This document shows, piece after piece, positions 10,401 to 17,522 of a DNA stretch of 64,000 nt. The notes beneath the pieces were generated by a model that had not been told where the DNA came from, did not search any database, and was given only the letters and a program-made list of their open reading frames with translations. The translations under genes and the position numbers were made by a program. Every line of letters starts with the position of its first letter. Position 1 is the first letter of the stretch. The DNA lies in NCBI RefSeq assembly GCF_003627215.1, contig NZ_CP032677.1:372001-436000 (forward strand). Reading direction: 5' to 3'. The stretch comes from Pseudomonas sp. Leaf58. GTDB lineage: Bacteria > Pseudomonadota > Gammaproteobacteria > Pseudomonadales > Pseudomonadaceae.

Positions 10401-10454
10401 GAAATCGTGTCTTCGGTGTTCTTCGATCCGAAGGGTGAGCGGCAGAACGTCTAA
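7440..10454 (+). CDS. soxA: Sarcosine oxidase alpha subunit
   Basis: The 1004-residue subunit has three parts. An N-terminal ferredoxin-like Fer2_4 fold lies at about 15-110. A dinucleotide-binding FAD/NAD domain carries CDVLIVGAGPAGLAAALAAA at about 171-190. A C-terminal aminomethyltransferase (GcvT-like) domain from about residue 600 binds THF and converts the methyl-derived formaldehyde to 5,10-methylene-THF. AERPLVYGNNDVPG-type and GGIHGVYALGDV segments are typical of the middle domain. Length is normal. A REP pair after the stop separates it from soxG and may lower downstream expression. Confidence 0.96.
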   Translation: MSQTYRLASGGRIDRSKVLNFTFNGKTYQGYAGDSLAAALLANGVDIVGRSFKYSRPRGIIAAGTEEPNAILQIGSSEATQIPNVRATQQALYAGLVATSTNGWPNVNNDVMGILGKVGGSMMPPGFYYKTFMYPKSFWMTYEKYIRKAAGLGRAPLQNDPDSYDYMNQHCDVLIVGAGPAGLAAALAAARSGARVILADEQEEFGGSLLDTRETLDGKPAADWVSAVVKELEGLPEVTLLPRATVNGYHDHNFLTIHERLTDHLGDRAPIGQVRHRVHRVRAKRVVLAAGAHERPLVYGNNDVPGNMLAGAVSTYVRRYGVAPGRKLVLSTNNDHAYRAALDWHDAGLQVVAIADARHNPRGSLVEEARAKGIRILTSSAVVEAKGSKHVTGARVAAIDVQAHKVTSPGETLECDLIATSGGYSPIVHLASHLGGRPVWRDDILGFVPGDAPQKRVCVGGIHGVYALGDVIADGFEGGVRAATEAGFKATAGSLPKTVARKEEATVALFQVPHDKGTKGPKQFVDQQNDVTAAGIELATREGFESVEHVKRYTALGFGTDQGKLGNINGLAIAARSIGITIPEMGTTMFRPNYTPVTFGAVAGRHCGHLFEPVRFTALHAWHVKNGAEFEDVGQWKRPWYFPKAGEDIHAAVTRECKAVRDSVGLLDASTLGKIDIQGPDAREFLNRIYTNAWTKLDVGKARYGLMCKEDGMVFDDGVTACVGDNHFIMTTTTGGAARVLQWMELYHQTEWPELKVYFTSVTDHWATMTLSGPNSRKLLSELTDIDMDKEAFPFMTWKEGNVGGVPARVFRISFTGELSYEVNVQANYAMGVLEKIIEAGKKYNLTPYGTETMHVLRAEKGFIIVGQDTDGSMNPDDLNMSWCVGRNKPYSWIGLRGMNREDCVRENRKQLVGLKPVDPNQWLPEGAQLVFDPKQPIPMDMVGHVTSSYASNSLGYSFAMGVVKGGLKRMGERVYSPQADGSVIEAEIVSSVFFDPKGERQNV

Positions 10455-10493
10455 GGCCCCGGTACCAACCGATGCCCAGTTTGGAATGAGGTC

Positions 10494-10568
10494 TCTGTGG
10501 GAGCGGGCGTACCCGCGAAGAGGGCGGTGAATCCACCATCGCATTCGCGGGCATGCCCGCTCCCACAG
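10494..10568. repeat. REP element pair inside the sox operon
   Basis: TGTGGGAGCGGGCGTACCCG and the inverted GCGGGCATGCCCGCTCCCAC flank GGCGGTGAATCC. The pair lies between soxA and soxG, so it is transcribed with the operon and may stabilise or partly block the transcript. Confidence 0.9.
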
Positions 10569-10624
10569 GATGACCGTCTCCCGCAGGCATCGTGGTCGAA
10601 TCCAGAATTCAAGGCAGGTAAGAA

Positions 10625-11257
10625 ATGAGCGCTATCAACGTCTACCAGCAAAACCCCGGCGCAGAGGCCAAAGCCCAGTCGCCACTGCACCACGCCGACC
10701 TGGCCAGCCTGGTTGGCAAAGGCCGCAAGAACGCAGGCGTGACCCTGCGTGAACGCAAGTTCCTCGGCCACTTGACCCTGCGTGGCGATGGCCATGACCC
10801 AGAGTTCGCCGCCGGTGTGCACAAGGCCCTGGGCCTGGAGCTGCCAGTGGCCCTGACCGTGGTTGCCAACAACGAGATGTCGTTGCAATGGGTCGGCCCT
10901 GACGAGTGGTTGCTGATCGTCCCCGGTGGCCAGGAACTGGCAGTCGAGCAAAAGCTGCGCGCAGCCCTCGAAGGCCAGCACATCCAGATGGTCAACGTCA
11001 GCGGCGGGCAGAGCCTGCTGGAACTGCGCGGCCCGAACGTGCGCGAAGTGCTGATGAAGTCCACCAGCTATGATGTACACCCGAACAACTTCCCGGTGGG
11101 CAAGGCAGTTGGCACCGTGTTCGCCAAGTCGCAACTGGTGATCCGCCGTACCGCCGAAGACACTTGGGAACTGGTGATTCGCCGCAGCTTCGCCGATTAC
11201 TGGTGGCTGTGGCTGCAGGACGCGTCGGCCGAATACGGCCTGAGCATCGAGGCTTAA
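10625..11257 (+). CDS. soxG: Sarcosine oxidase gamma subunit
   Basis: The 210-residue subunit completes the heterotetrameric enzyme. It is a GcvT-like fold without a catalytic centre, shown by LQWVGPDEWLLIVPG (about 83-97) and SGGQSLLELRGPNVREVL (about 128-145). Length fits the gamma family. AGGCAGGTAAGAA precedes the ATG. A REP-bearing gap of 170 nt separates it from soxA, and purU starts 12 nt after its stop, so soxG and purU are clearly co-transcribed. Confidence 0.94.
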   Translation: MSAINVYQQNPGAEAKAQSPLHHADLASLVGKGRKNAGVTLRERKFLGHLTLRGDGHDPEFAAGVHKALGLELPVALTVVANNEMSLQWVGPDEWLLIVPGGQELAVEQKLRAALEGQHIQMVNVSGGQSLLELRGPNVREVLMKSTSYDVHPNNFPVGKAVGTVFAKSQLVIRRTAEDTWELVIRRSFADYWWLWLQDASAEYGLSIEA

Positions 11258-11269
11258 GGAGAACAGAAC

Positions 11270-12127
11270 ATGAGTCGGGCACCGGATACCTGGATTCTCA
11301 CCGCCGACTGCCCGAGCATGCTCGGCACCGTCGACGTGGTGACGCGTTACCTCTTCGAGCAGCGCTGCTACGTCACGGAGCACCACTCCTTCGATGACCG
11401 CCTGTCGGGGCGCTTCTTCATTCGCGTGGAGTTCCGCCAGCCGGACGATTTCGACGAAGCCGGCTTCCGTGCCGGCCTTGCCGAGCGCAGCGATGCGTTT
11501 GGCATGGCCTTCGAGCTAACCGCGCCCAACCACCGCCCGAAGGTGGTGATCATGGTGTCCAAGGCCGACCACTGCCTGAACGACCTGCTGTACCGCCAGC
11601 GCATCGGTCAGCTGGCCATGGACGTGGTGGCGGTGGTGTCCAACCACCCCGACCTTGAGCCGCTGGCGCAGTGGCACAAGATTCCTTACTACCACTTTGC
11701 GCTCGACCCTAAGGACAAGCCGGGGCAGGAGCGCAAGGTGCTGCAGGTAATCGAGGAAACCGGCGCCGAGCTGGTGGTACTTGCCCGTTACATGCAGGTG
11801 CTGTCGCCTGAGCTGTGCCGGCGCCTGGACGGCTGGGCGATCAACATTCACCACTCGTTGTTGCCGGGGTTCAAAGGCGCTAAGCCTTATCACCAGGCGT
11901 ACAACAAGGGCGTGAAGATGGTTGGCGCCACGGCGCACTACATCAACAACGACCTCGACGAAGGGCCGATCATTGCCCAGGGGGTCGAGGTGGTGGACCA
12001 CAGCCATTATCCGGAAGACCTGATTGCCAAGGGGCGTGACATTGAGTGCCTGACCCTGGCGCGGGCGGTGGGGTATCACATTGAGCGGCGGGTGTTCCTC
12101 AACGCCAATCGGACAGTCGTGCTCTAA
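11270..12127 (+). CDS. purU: Formyltetrahydrofolate deformylase
   Basis: This 285-residue enzyme hydrolyses 10-formyl-THF to formate and THF, recycling the folate loaded by sarcosine demethylation. Residues 1-85 form an N-terminal ACT domain (WILTADCPSMLGTVDVV). The formyltransferase domain carries the catalytic IHHSLLPGFKGAKPYHQAY block (about 197-215) and the Asp in NNDLDEGPIIAQ. TAAGGAGAACAGAAC precedes the ATG. A second purU is common in pseudomonads; this one belongs to the sarcosine operon by position. Confidence 0.96.
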   Translation: MSRAPDTWILTADCPSMLGTVDVVTRYLFEQRCYVTEHHSFDDRLSGRFFIRVEFRQPDDFDEAGFRAGLAERSDAFGMAFELTAPNHRPKVVIMVSKADHCLNDLLYRQRIGQLAMDVVAVVSNHPDLEPLAQWHKIPYYHFALDPKDKPGQERKVLQVIEETGAELVVLARYMQVLSPELCRRLDGWAINIHHSLLPGFKGAKPYHQAYNKGVKMVGATAHYINNDLDEGPIIAQGVEVVDHSHYPEDLIAKGRDIECLTLARAVGYHIERRVFLNANRTVVL

Positions 12128-12138
12128 CGCCTGTTCCG

Positions 12139-12230
12139 GCCTCTTCGCGGGCACGCCCGCTCCCACAGGTAAAGTGCCAGCCTTGAAGGTTGCGCAATTC
12201 CTGTGGGAGCGGGCGTGCCCGCGAATGGCC
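12139..12230. repeat. REP element pair (inverted)
   Basis: CTTCGCGGGCACGCCCGCTC and GGGAGCGGGCGTGCCCGCGA lie about 45 nt apart, between purU and fdhA. The remaining sequence up to the fdhA start holds AT-richer promoter-like DNA without a motif I can name. Confidence 0.9.
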
Positions 12231-12395
12231 TCACCATTTTTTACCTGCCGCTAAATGGCATCTCCCTGTCGCTCCCAGTCAGTGCATCTCGCCGTATCAG
12301 GCCCACAATTCCCCTCATTCCAGAAACACATGCCGCCCATGGATGGCGGCGCGTTCACCACCGCTGCATAAATATAAATCAAGCGAGGTAAGAGC

Positions 12396-13595
12396 ATGTC
12401 TGGCAATCGTGGAGTGGTATATCTCGGCGCCGGCAAGGTCGAGGTGCAGAAGATCGACTACCCGAAAATGCAGGACCCACGCGGCAAGAAGATTGAGCAC
12501 GGCGTGATCTTGAAGGTGGTCTCCACCAACATCTGCGGTTCCGACCAGCACATGGTCCGCGGCCGCACCACTGCCCAGGTCGGCCTGGTCCTGGGCCACG
12601 AAATCACCGGTGAGATCGTCGAGAAGGGCAGCGACGTCGAGCGCATGCAGATCGGCGACCTGGTCTCGGTACCGTTCAACGTCGCCTGTGGCCGTTGCCG
12701 CTCCTGCAAAGAGATGCACACCGGTGTTTGCCTCACCGTCAACCCAGCACGCGCTGGCGGTGCCTACGGCTACGTCGACATGGGCGACTGGACCGGCGGC
12801 CAGGCCGAATACGTGCTGGTGCCGTACGCCGACTTCAACCTGCTGAAACTGCCAGAGCGCGACAAGGCCATGGAGAAGATCCGTGACCTGACCTGCCTGT
12901 CCGATATTCTGCCAACCGGCTACCACGGTGCCGTGACTGCCGGCGTTGGCCCAGGCAGCACTGTCTACGTTGCTGGTGCTGGCCCGGTCGGCCTGGCAGC
13001 TGCTGCTTCGGCGCGCCTGCTTGGCGCTGCCTGCGTCATCGTTGGCGACCTCAACCCGGCCCGCCTGGCCCACGCCAAGTCTCAGGGCTTCGAAGTGGTC
13101 GATCTGTCCAAGGACACCCCGTTGCACGAGCAGATCGTCGATATCCTCGGCGAGCCGGAAGTGGATTGCGCCGTCGACGCTGTCGGCTTTGAAGCCCGCG
13201 GCCACGGCCACGAAGGTGCCAAGCATGAAGCCCCGGCTACCGTGCTGAACTCGCTGATGCAAGTGACCCGCGTCGCCGGCCAGATCGGTATCCCGGGCCT
13301 GTACGTGACCGAAGACCCGGGCGCGGTCGATGCCGCCGCCAAAATTGGCGCGCTGAGCATCCGCTTCGGCCTGGGCTGGGCCAAGTCGCACAGCTTCCAC
13401 ACTGGCCAAACTCCGACCATGAAGTACAACCGCCAGCTGATGCAGGCGATCATGTGGGACCGCATCAACATTGCCGAAGTGGTTGGTGTACAGGTGATCA
13501 ACCTGGACCAGGCGCCGGAAGGTTATGGCGAGTTCGATGCAGGCGTACCGAAGAAATTCGTGATCGACCCGCACAAGATGTGGGGGGCTGCTTGA
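12396..13595 (+). CDS. fdhA: Glutathione-independent formaldehyde dehydrogenase
   Basis: This 399-residue zinc-dependent medium-chain dehydrogenase oxidises formaldehyde to formate with tightly bound NAD. The catalytic zinc site is built from Cys in TNICGSDQHM (about 43-52) and His in VLGHEITGEI (about 65-74). The structural zinc Cys cluster follows at CGRCRSCKEMHTGVC (about 98-112). The nucleotide-binding turn is YVAGAGPVGLAAAASA (about 190-205). Sequence and length match the P. putida enzyme. Next to purU and the sox genes it detoxifies formaldehyde escaping from demethylation. GAGGTAAGAGC precedes the ATG and a strong terminator follows. Confidence 0.96.
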   Translation: MSGNRGVVYLGAGKVEVQKIDYPKMQDPRGKKIEHGVILKVVSTNICGSDQHMVRGRTTAQVGLVLGHEITGEIVEKGSDVERMQIGDLVSVPFNVACGRCRSCKEMHTGVCLTVNPARAGGAYGYVDMGDWTGGQAEYVLVPYADFNLLKLPERDKAMEKIRDLTCLSDILPTGYHGAVTAGVGPGSTVYVAGAGPVGLAAAASARLLGAACVIVGDLNPARLAHAKSQGFEVVDLSKDTPLHEQIVDILGEPEVDCAVDAVGFEARGHGHEGAKHEAPATVLNSLMQVTRVAGQIGIPGLYVTEDPGAVDAAAKIGALSIRFGLGWAKSHSFHTGQTPTMKYNRQLMQAIMWDRINIAEVVGVQVINLDQAPEGYGEFDAGVPKKFVIDPHKMWGAA

Positions 13596-13613
13596 CGGCA
13601 TGATGTAACAACG

Positions 13614-13638
13614 AGCCCCTCAGTTTGAGGGGCTTTTT
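13614..13638 (+). terminator. Rho-independent terminator of fdhA
   Basis: The stem AGCCCCTCA/TGAGGGGCT closes a GTT loop and is followed by a run of T. It lies 18 nt after the fdhA stop. Confidence 0.93.
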
Positions 13639-13785
13639 GCTAACTGGGATTCGGGCATTGTGGGAGTGGTCTCCCGACCAGACCGCGCCAGGCCGGCGAG
13701 CCGATACATGGCCTGGAACAAACCTTTGAAAAACCAGTCGAACACCTCGTTTCCCAGGCCATTCCGGCCGACGAGGTCCCTCCCG

Positions 13786-14361
13786 ATGAAAGCATTCACC
13801 CTGGCAACCCTGATGACCCTGGCCGCAAGCCCGGTGTTCGCCTTCAATCTCAGCGACGCCGCCAACGCCGTGTCCGCGATGCAGACCCCGGCGCAACAAG
13901 GCCAGGTGCAGGCGCCTGCGGCGCAGGCCAATCTGCTCAACACCCTGGGCAGCGAATTGAAGATCACCCCCGAACAGGCTGTGGGCGGGGCAGGGGCGAT
14001 GTTGGGGCTGGCGCGTAATAACCTGAGTTCCGATGACTACGGCCAGTTGACCAAAGCCGTGCCAGGCCTGGACTTGCTTGCCGGGGCCAATGTACTGGGT
14101 GGCTTGAGTGGGTTAGGGGATTTGCTCGGCAAGAACAGCGAGAGCCAGTCGGCATTGAGCAATGCGTTGGGTAACAACGTGGAGAACCGCAGCGACCTGG
14201 ACAACGCGTTCAAGGCGCTGGGGATGGATACCGGGATGATCGGGCAGTTTGCGCCTTTGCTGCTGCAATACCTGGGGCAGCAGGGGATTGCCGGGTCGCT
14301 GTTGCAGAACCTGGGGAGCTTGTGGACCACTCCCGCGCCATTGACCCAACCGTCGGTCTGA
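13786..14361 (+). CDS. DUF2780 (VcgC/VcgE-like) secreted protein
   Basis: The 191-residue protein starts with a signal peptide (MKAFTLATLMTLAASPVFAF, cleavage near residue 19). The body is rich in Leu, Gly, Asn and Gln, with repeated amphipathic segments such as AVPGLDLLAGANVLGGLSGL and a C-terminal LLQYLGQQGIAGSLLQNL. This pattern fits DUF2780 proteins of unknown role. I chose the ATG at 13786, which gives a clean signal peptide and has GAGG upstream; an upstream in-frame start at 13660 lacks a signal. It stands alone between the fdhA terminator and a convergent acyltransferase gene. Confidence 0.75.
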   Translation: MKAFTLATLMTLAASPVFAFNLSDAANAVSAMQTPAQQGQVQAPAAQANLLNTLGSELKITPEQAVGGAGAMLGLARNNLSSDDYGQLTKAVPGLDLLAGANVLGGLSGLGDLLGKNSESQSALSNALGNNVENRSDLDNAFKALGMDTGMIGQFAPLLLQYLGQQGIAGSLLQNLGSLWTTPAPLTQPSV

Positions 14362-14392
14362 GGGTTTTGTAGGGCCGGTTCAGGCAAAGATC

Positions 14393-15280
14393 TCAGCTGA
14401 TCTCCGCCCGCAGCTGCTCGATCCGTTCGTCCTTGCCCGCCCACAGCTGGTTCACCCAGGCCTGCACGGTTTGCCGGAACTCAGGGTCATTCTCGTAATC
14501 CCCCGACCATAGCGCCGGGTCGAGCTCACGCACCTGAATGTCGATAATCACCCGGCTGATGCTGCCATTGAGCAGGGCCCAGAAACCCGGGGCCTTGTTG
14601 CCGGGGTAGACGATGGTCACATCCAGCAAGGCATCCAGCTGGTCCCCCAACGCCGCGAGTACGAACGCCACGCCACCCGCCTTGGGTTTTAGCAGGTAAC
14701 GATAAGGCGACTGCTGCTGCTGGCGCTTGGCCTCGCTAAAGCGCGTGCCTTCCAGGTAGTTCACCACCGTCACGGGCTGGCGTTTGAACAGCTCGCAGGC
14801 GGCCTTGGTGATCTCCAGGTCCTTACCCTTCAGCTCCGGGTGCTTTTCCAGAAACGCCTTGCTGTAGCGCTTCATGAACGGGTAATCCAGGCCCCACCAG
14901 GCCAGGCCCAGCAGTGGTACCCAGATCAGCTCTTTTTTCAGAAAGAATTTGAAGAACGGTGTGCGGCGGTTGAGGCTTTCGATCAGTGCCGGAATGTCGA
15001 CCCAGGTCTGGTGGTTGCTCACCGCCAGGTACGAGGTGTCCTTGCGCAGGTTCTCGACGCCACGGATGTCCCACTGCGTGGGGATACACAGGGCAAAGAT
15101 GGCCTTGTCGATCTCCGACCAGGTTTCCGCCACCCACATCACCGCCCACGAGGCATAGTCACGCCCGCGGCCCGGCAGCACCAGCTTGAGCAGGGCGAAG
15201 ACCAGCAGCGGGCAGATCAACACCACGGTGTTGAGCAGCAGCAGGGTGGTGGTGAGAATGCCGGTCAGCAGGCGACGCAT
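14393..15280 (-). CDS. PlsC-type acyltransferase (YihG-like)
   Basis: The 295-residue inner-membrane protein has one or two N-terminal hydrophobic segments (residues about 5-35) and the LPLAT catalytic motif NHQTWVD at about 93-99 (NHX4D). It also has the acceptor-binding block EGTRFSEAK near residue 176. These mark a 1-acylglycerol-3-phosphate acyltransferase family member that transfers acyl chains to phospholipid precursors. Length is nearer YihG than the shorter PlsC, so it is probably an accessory acyltransferase. It is monocistronic and divergent from the next gene. Confidence 0.85.
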   Translation of the reverse strand: MRRLLTGILTTTLLLLNTVVLICPLLVFALLKLVLPGRGRDYASWAVMWVAETWSEIDKAIFALCIPTQWDIRGVENLRKDTSYLAVSNHQTWVDIPALIESLNRRTPFFKFFLKKELIWVPLLGLAWWGLDYPFMKRYSKAFLEKHPELKGKDLEITKAACELFKRQPVTVVNYLEGTRFSEAKRQQQQSPYRYLLKPKAGGVAFVLAALGDQLDALLDVTIVYPGNKAPGFWALLNGSISRVIIDIQVRELDPALWSGDYENDPEFRQTVQAWVNQLWAGKDERIEQLRAEIS

Positions 15281-15462
15281 AAAAAGACTCTTGTTGTGGG
15301 AGATAAGCGGTTGGCAATGATAAGCAGCGCTGCGCCCTACGCCAAATGTCCAATGCCCAGCAGCGCGGACAAATGTTTCACATTATGTTGGTTAGGCTTC
15401 TGGCAGCGAACCTATCCTGCCAGTGCAGTCTAAGCACTGAACCTTTTCAAGGATGCCTGCCT

Positions 15463-15963
15463 GTGAAACCTCTGCTTGCCCTGTTGTCGTTGTTGGCGCT
15501 GCCGGTAATGGCTGCTGAGCCCACCCTTTACGGCCGTTACGAGAACATTGCCCTGCCCGAGTTGGGCGAAACCCTTAAAGCCAAGATGGACACCGGTGCC
15601 TTTACCGCTTCGCTGTCGGCCAAGGACATCGAGCTGTTCACCCGTGATGGCGACGAGTGGGTGCGCTTCCGCCTGGCGACCAAGGACTCGAACGGCAAGG
15701 TGTACGAGCACAAGGTCTCGCGCATCAGCAAGATCAAGGGCCGTGCCGATGAAGAGGACGAGGGCGATGCGCCAGAGATCTCCAAGCGCCCGGTGGTCGA
15801 CCTGGAGCTGTGCCTGGGTGACGTGAAGCGCACCGTGGAGGTCAACCTGGTCGACCGCAGCAGCTTCAACTACCCGTTGCTGATTGGCTCCAAGGCGCTG
15901 CGCGAGTTCAAGGCCGCGGTCAACCCGGCCAAGAAGTTTACGGCTGGCAAGCCTGACTGCTAA
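15463..15963 (+). CDS. Retropepsin-like periplasmic protein (ATP-dependent zinc protease family)
   Basis: This 166-residue protein has a short signal peptide (KPLLALLSLLALPVMAAEP). The active-site-like KMDTGAFTASLSA at about 43-55 carries the DTG triad of retropepsins. A second strand region, NYPLLIGSKALREF, matches the flap and C-terminal part of the family once called ATP-dependent zinc proteases (PF05618). An acidic insert (ADEEDEGDAPE) is typical. I chose GTG at 15463, which has AAGGA 10 nt upstream and yields a proper signal peptide. The family's substrate here is unknown. Confidence 0.8.
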   Translation: MKPLLALLSLLALPVMAAEPTLYGRYENIALPELGETLKAKMDTGAFTASLSAKDIELFTRDGDEWVRFRLATKDSNGKVYEHKVSRISKIKGRADEEDEGDAPEISKRPVVDLELCLGDVKRTVEVNLVDRSSFNYPLLIGSKALREFKAAVNPAKKFTAGKPDC

Positions 15964-15985
15964 TCGCAGCCGCCAGTACCGGTCC

Positions 15986-16010
15986 TTTCGCGGGTAAACC
16001 CGCTCCTACA
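15986..16010. repeat. Single REP element
   Basis: One full copy, TTTCGCGGGTAAACCCGCTC plus CTACA. A partial copy (TACCCGCGAAGAGGCC) follows about 30 nt later. Together they fill the gap between two converging genes. Confidence 0.85.
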
Positions 16011-16058
16011 AGTGCTGCACAGCCCTTGAAGCCTTTGCAGTACCCGCGAAGAGGCCCT

Positions 16059-16682
16059 TCAGGCTACTGGTGCCGTTGCCAGCATTGACGGCCGCTTGGC
16101 CACCTCGGCATACCACGCCGCCAACCCAGGCTGGCGCTCGCGCCAGCCAAACTCGGGTTGACGCAGGTCCAGGTAGCCCAGTGCGCAAGCCACACCGATC
16201 GCCGCCAGGTCGAACCCGGACATCAGCTCTGGCAGGTGTTCCTGCTCCAGGTTGGCCAGGCTACGGCGAATCTTCTCGGCCTGCGCTTCGAGCCAGCCGT
16301 CCCAGCGTTTGTCCTCAGGCCGCAGGAAGCTCTCATAGCGGCTCGACACCGCCGCATCCGTGATCGCATCGGCCTGCGACACCAGGGTCATGCGCCGCCA
16401 GCGCGCCGAGCCCTCGCGCGGCAGCAGCGGCAGGCCAACATGCTGCAGGTCGAGGTACTCGCAGATCACCCGGCTGTCGTGCAGCACGGTGCCGTCTTCC
16501 AAGCGCAGGGCCGGGATCTTGCCGATCGGGTTGTCCTGGTTGAGCTGCGGGTCGCCGCTGACTGGGCTGATGTTCACCGGCTGCAGCTTTACCCGCTCAA
16601 GCTGGCCGGTTTCATGCAACACCACCATGACCTTGCGTACGAAAGGCGACAGGGGCGAGTGGAACAGGGTCATCGTGCTCAT
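16059..16682 (-). CDS. Glutathione S-transferase family protein
   Basis: The 207-residue protein has an N-terminal thioredoxin-like domain (TLFHSPLSPFVRKVMVVLHE, about 5-24). The cis-Pro element is NPIGKIPAL (about 51-59) and the glutathione-binding turn is LHDSRVICEYLD (about 67-78). An all-helical C-terminal domain follows. It should conjugate or reduce substrates with glutathione in the cytoplasm; the substrate cannot be read from the sequence. Its ATG lies 3 nt after the msrA stop, so the two form an operon that fits an oxidant or electrophile defence role. Confidence 0.9.
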   Translation of the reverse strand: MSTMTLFHSPLSPFVRKVMVVLHETGQLERVKLQPVNISPVSGDPQLNQDNPIGKIPALRLEDGTVLHDSRVICEYLDLQHVGLPLLPREGSARWRRMTLVSQADAITDAAVSSRYESFLRPEDKRWDGWLEAQAEKIRRSLANLEQEHLPELMSGFDLAAIGVACALGYLDLRQPEFGWRERQPGLAAWYAEVAKRPSMLATAPVA

Positions 16683-16685
16683 GTG

Positions 16686-17354
16686 TCAGTTACCCTGCAG
16701 GCTCGGTGGCAAGCACACGCCGGTACCGCCGATACCGCAGTAGCCGTCCGGGTTCTTGGCCAGGTACTGCTGGTGGTAGGCCTCGGCGAAGTACACGGTC
16801 GGCGCCTGGTCGATTTCGGTGGTGATTTCGCCGAAGCCGGCCTTGCTCAGCTCGGCCTGGAACGCATCGCGGCTGGCCTTGGCCTGCTCAAGCTGTTCCG
16901 GGCTGGTGCAATAGATGGCCGAGCGGTATTGGGTGCCGATGTCGTTGCCCTGGCGCATGCCCTGGGTGGGGTTGTGCAGTTCCCAGAACATCGCCAGCAG
17001 TTCGCGGTAGCTGACCTTGTCCTTGTCGAAGACCACCAGCACCACTTCGGTGTGGCCGGTCAGGCCCGAGCAGACTTCTTCGTAGGTGGGGTGGGGGGTG
17101 AAGCCGCCCGCATAGCCAACCACGGTGCTGACCACGCCTTCACGCTGCCAGAAGCGGCGTTCGGCGCCCCAGAAGCAACCCAGGCCGAAGATGGCGAAGT
17201 CGATAGCGCCTTCGAAGAACGGGCCGAGCAGTGGGGTGTCTTTGAACACGTAATGGAATTCGGGCAACTTCATTGGCGTTTCGCGGCCAGGCAGGGCCTG
17301 TTCCGCGGTAGGCATGACGTTTTTGTTCACCAGGATTTCCGAACGCAGGACCAT
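16686..17354 (-). CDS. msrA: Peptide methionine sulfoxide reductase A
   Basis: The 222-residue enzyme reduces methionine-S-sulfoxide in proteins. The catalytic motif [14 protein letters not shown] lies at about residues 56-69, with Cys60 as the nucleophile. [20 protein letters not shown] and the conserved HTEVV block follow, and C-terminal cysteines in [13 protein letters not shown] act as resolving residues. Length fits bacterial MsrA with an N-terminal extension. It is the first gene of a two-gene unit with the GST. In P. aeruginosa msrA is also next to dipA, supporting orthology. Confidence 0.96.
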   Translation of the reverse strand: MVLRSEILVNKNVMPTAEQALPGRETPMKLPEFHYVFKDTPLLGPFFEGAIDFAIFGLGCFWGAERRFWQREGVVSTVVGYAGGFTPHPTYEEVCSGLTGHTEVVLVVFDKDKVSYRELLAMFWELHNPTQGMRQGNDIGTQYRSAIYCTSPEQLEQAKASRDAFQAELSKAGFGEITTEIDQAPTVYFAEAYHQQYLAKNPDGYCGIGGTGVCLPPSLQGN

Positions 17355-17397
17355 GGCCGTTCCTCTGTGTCTATTCAGTGGGATAGGTGTTGGGGCT

Positions 17398-17480
17398 TTC
17401 GCGGGTAAACCCGCTCCTACAGGGACCCCACAGATTTGGAATAGTGTGGTGTCCCTGTGGGAGCGGGCGTGCCCGCGAAA
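17398..17480. repeat. REP element pair (inverted)
   Basis: TTCGCGGGTAAACCCGCTCC and GGGAGCGGGCGTGCCCGCGA flank about 40 nt. It lies between dipA and msrA, both on the minus strand. Confidence 0.9.
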
Positions 17481-17522
17481 GGGCCCGAATGGGTCCTATA
17501 GTGCCCGAGGTTGGCGCCGCTG

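Noticed and set aside
7353..10544. A 1063-aa open frame antisense to soxA
   Set aside because: It mirrors soxA across its whole length, is rich in His, Val, Gly and Ala as expected from complementing GC-rich codons, and has no family-like motif or ribosome site.
12250..12300. Sigma-54 promoter before fdhA (TGGCAT...TCGCT)
   Set aside because: The spacing between the GG and GC elements is about two bases too long for sigma-54, so I do not call it.
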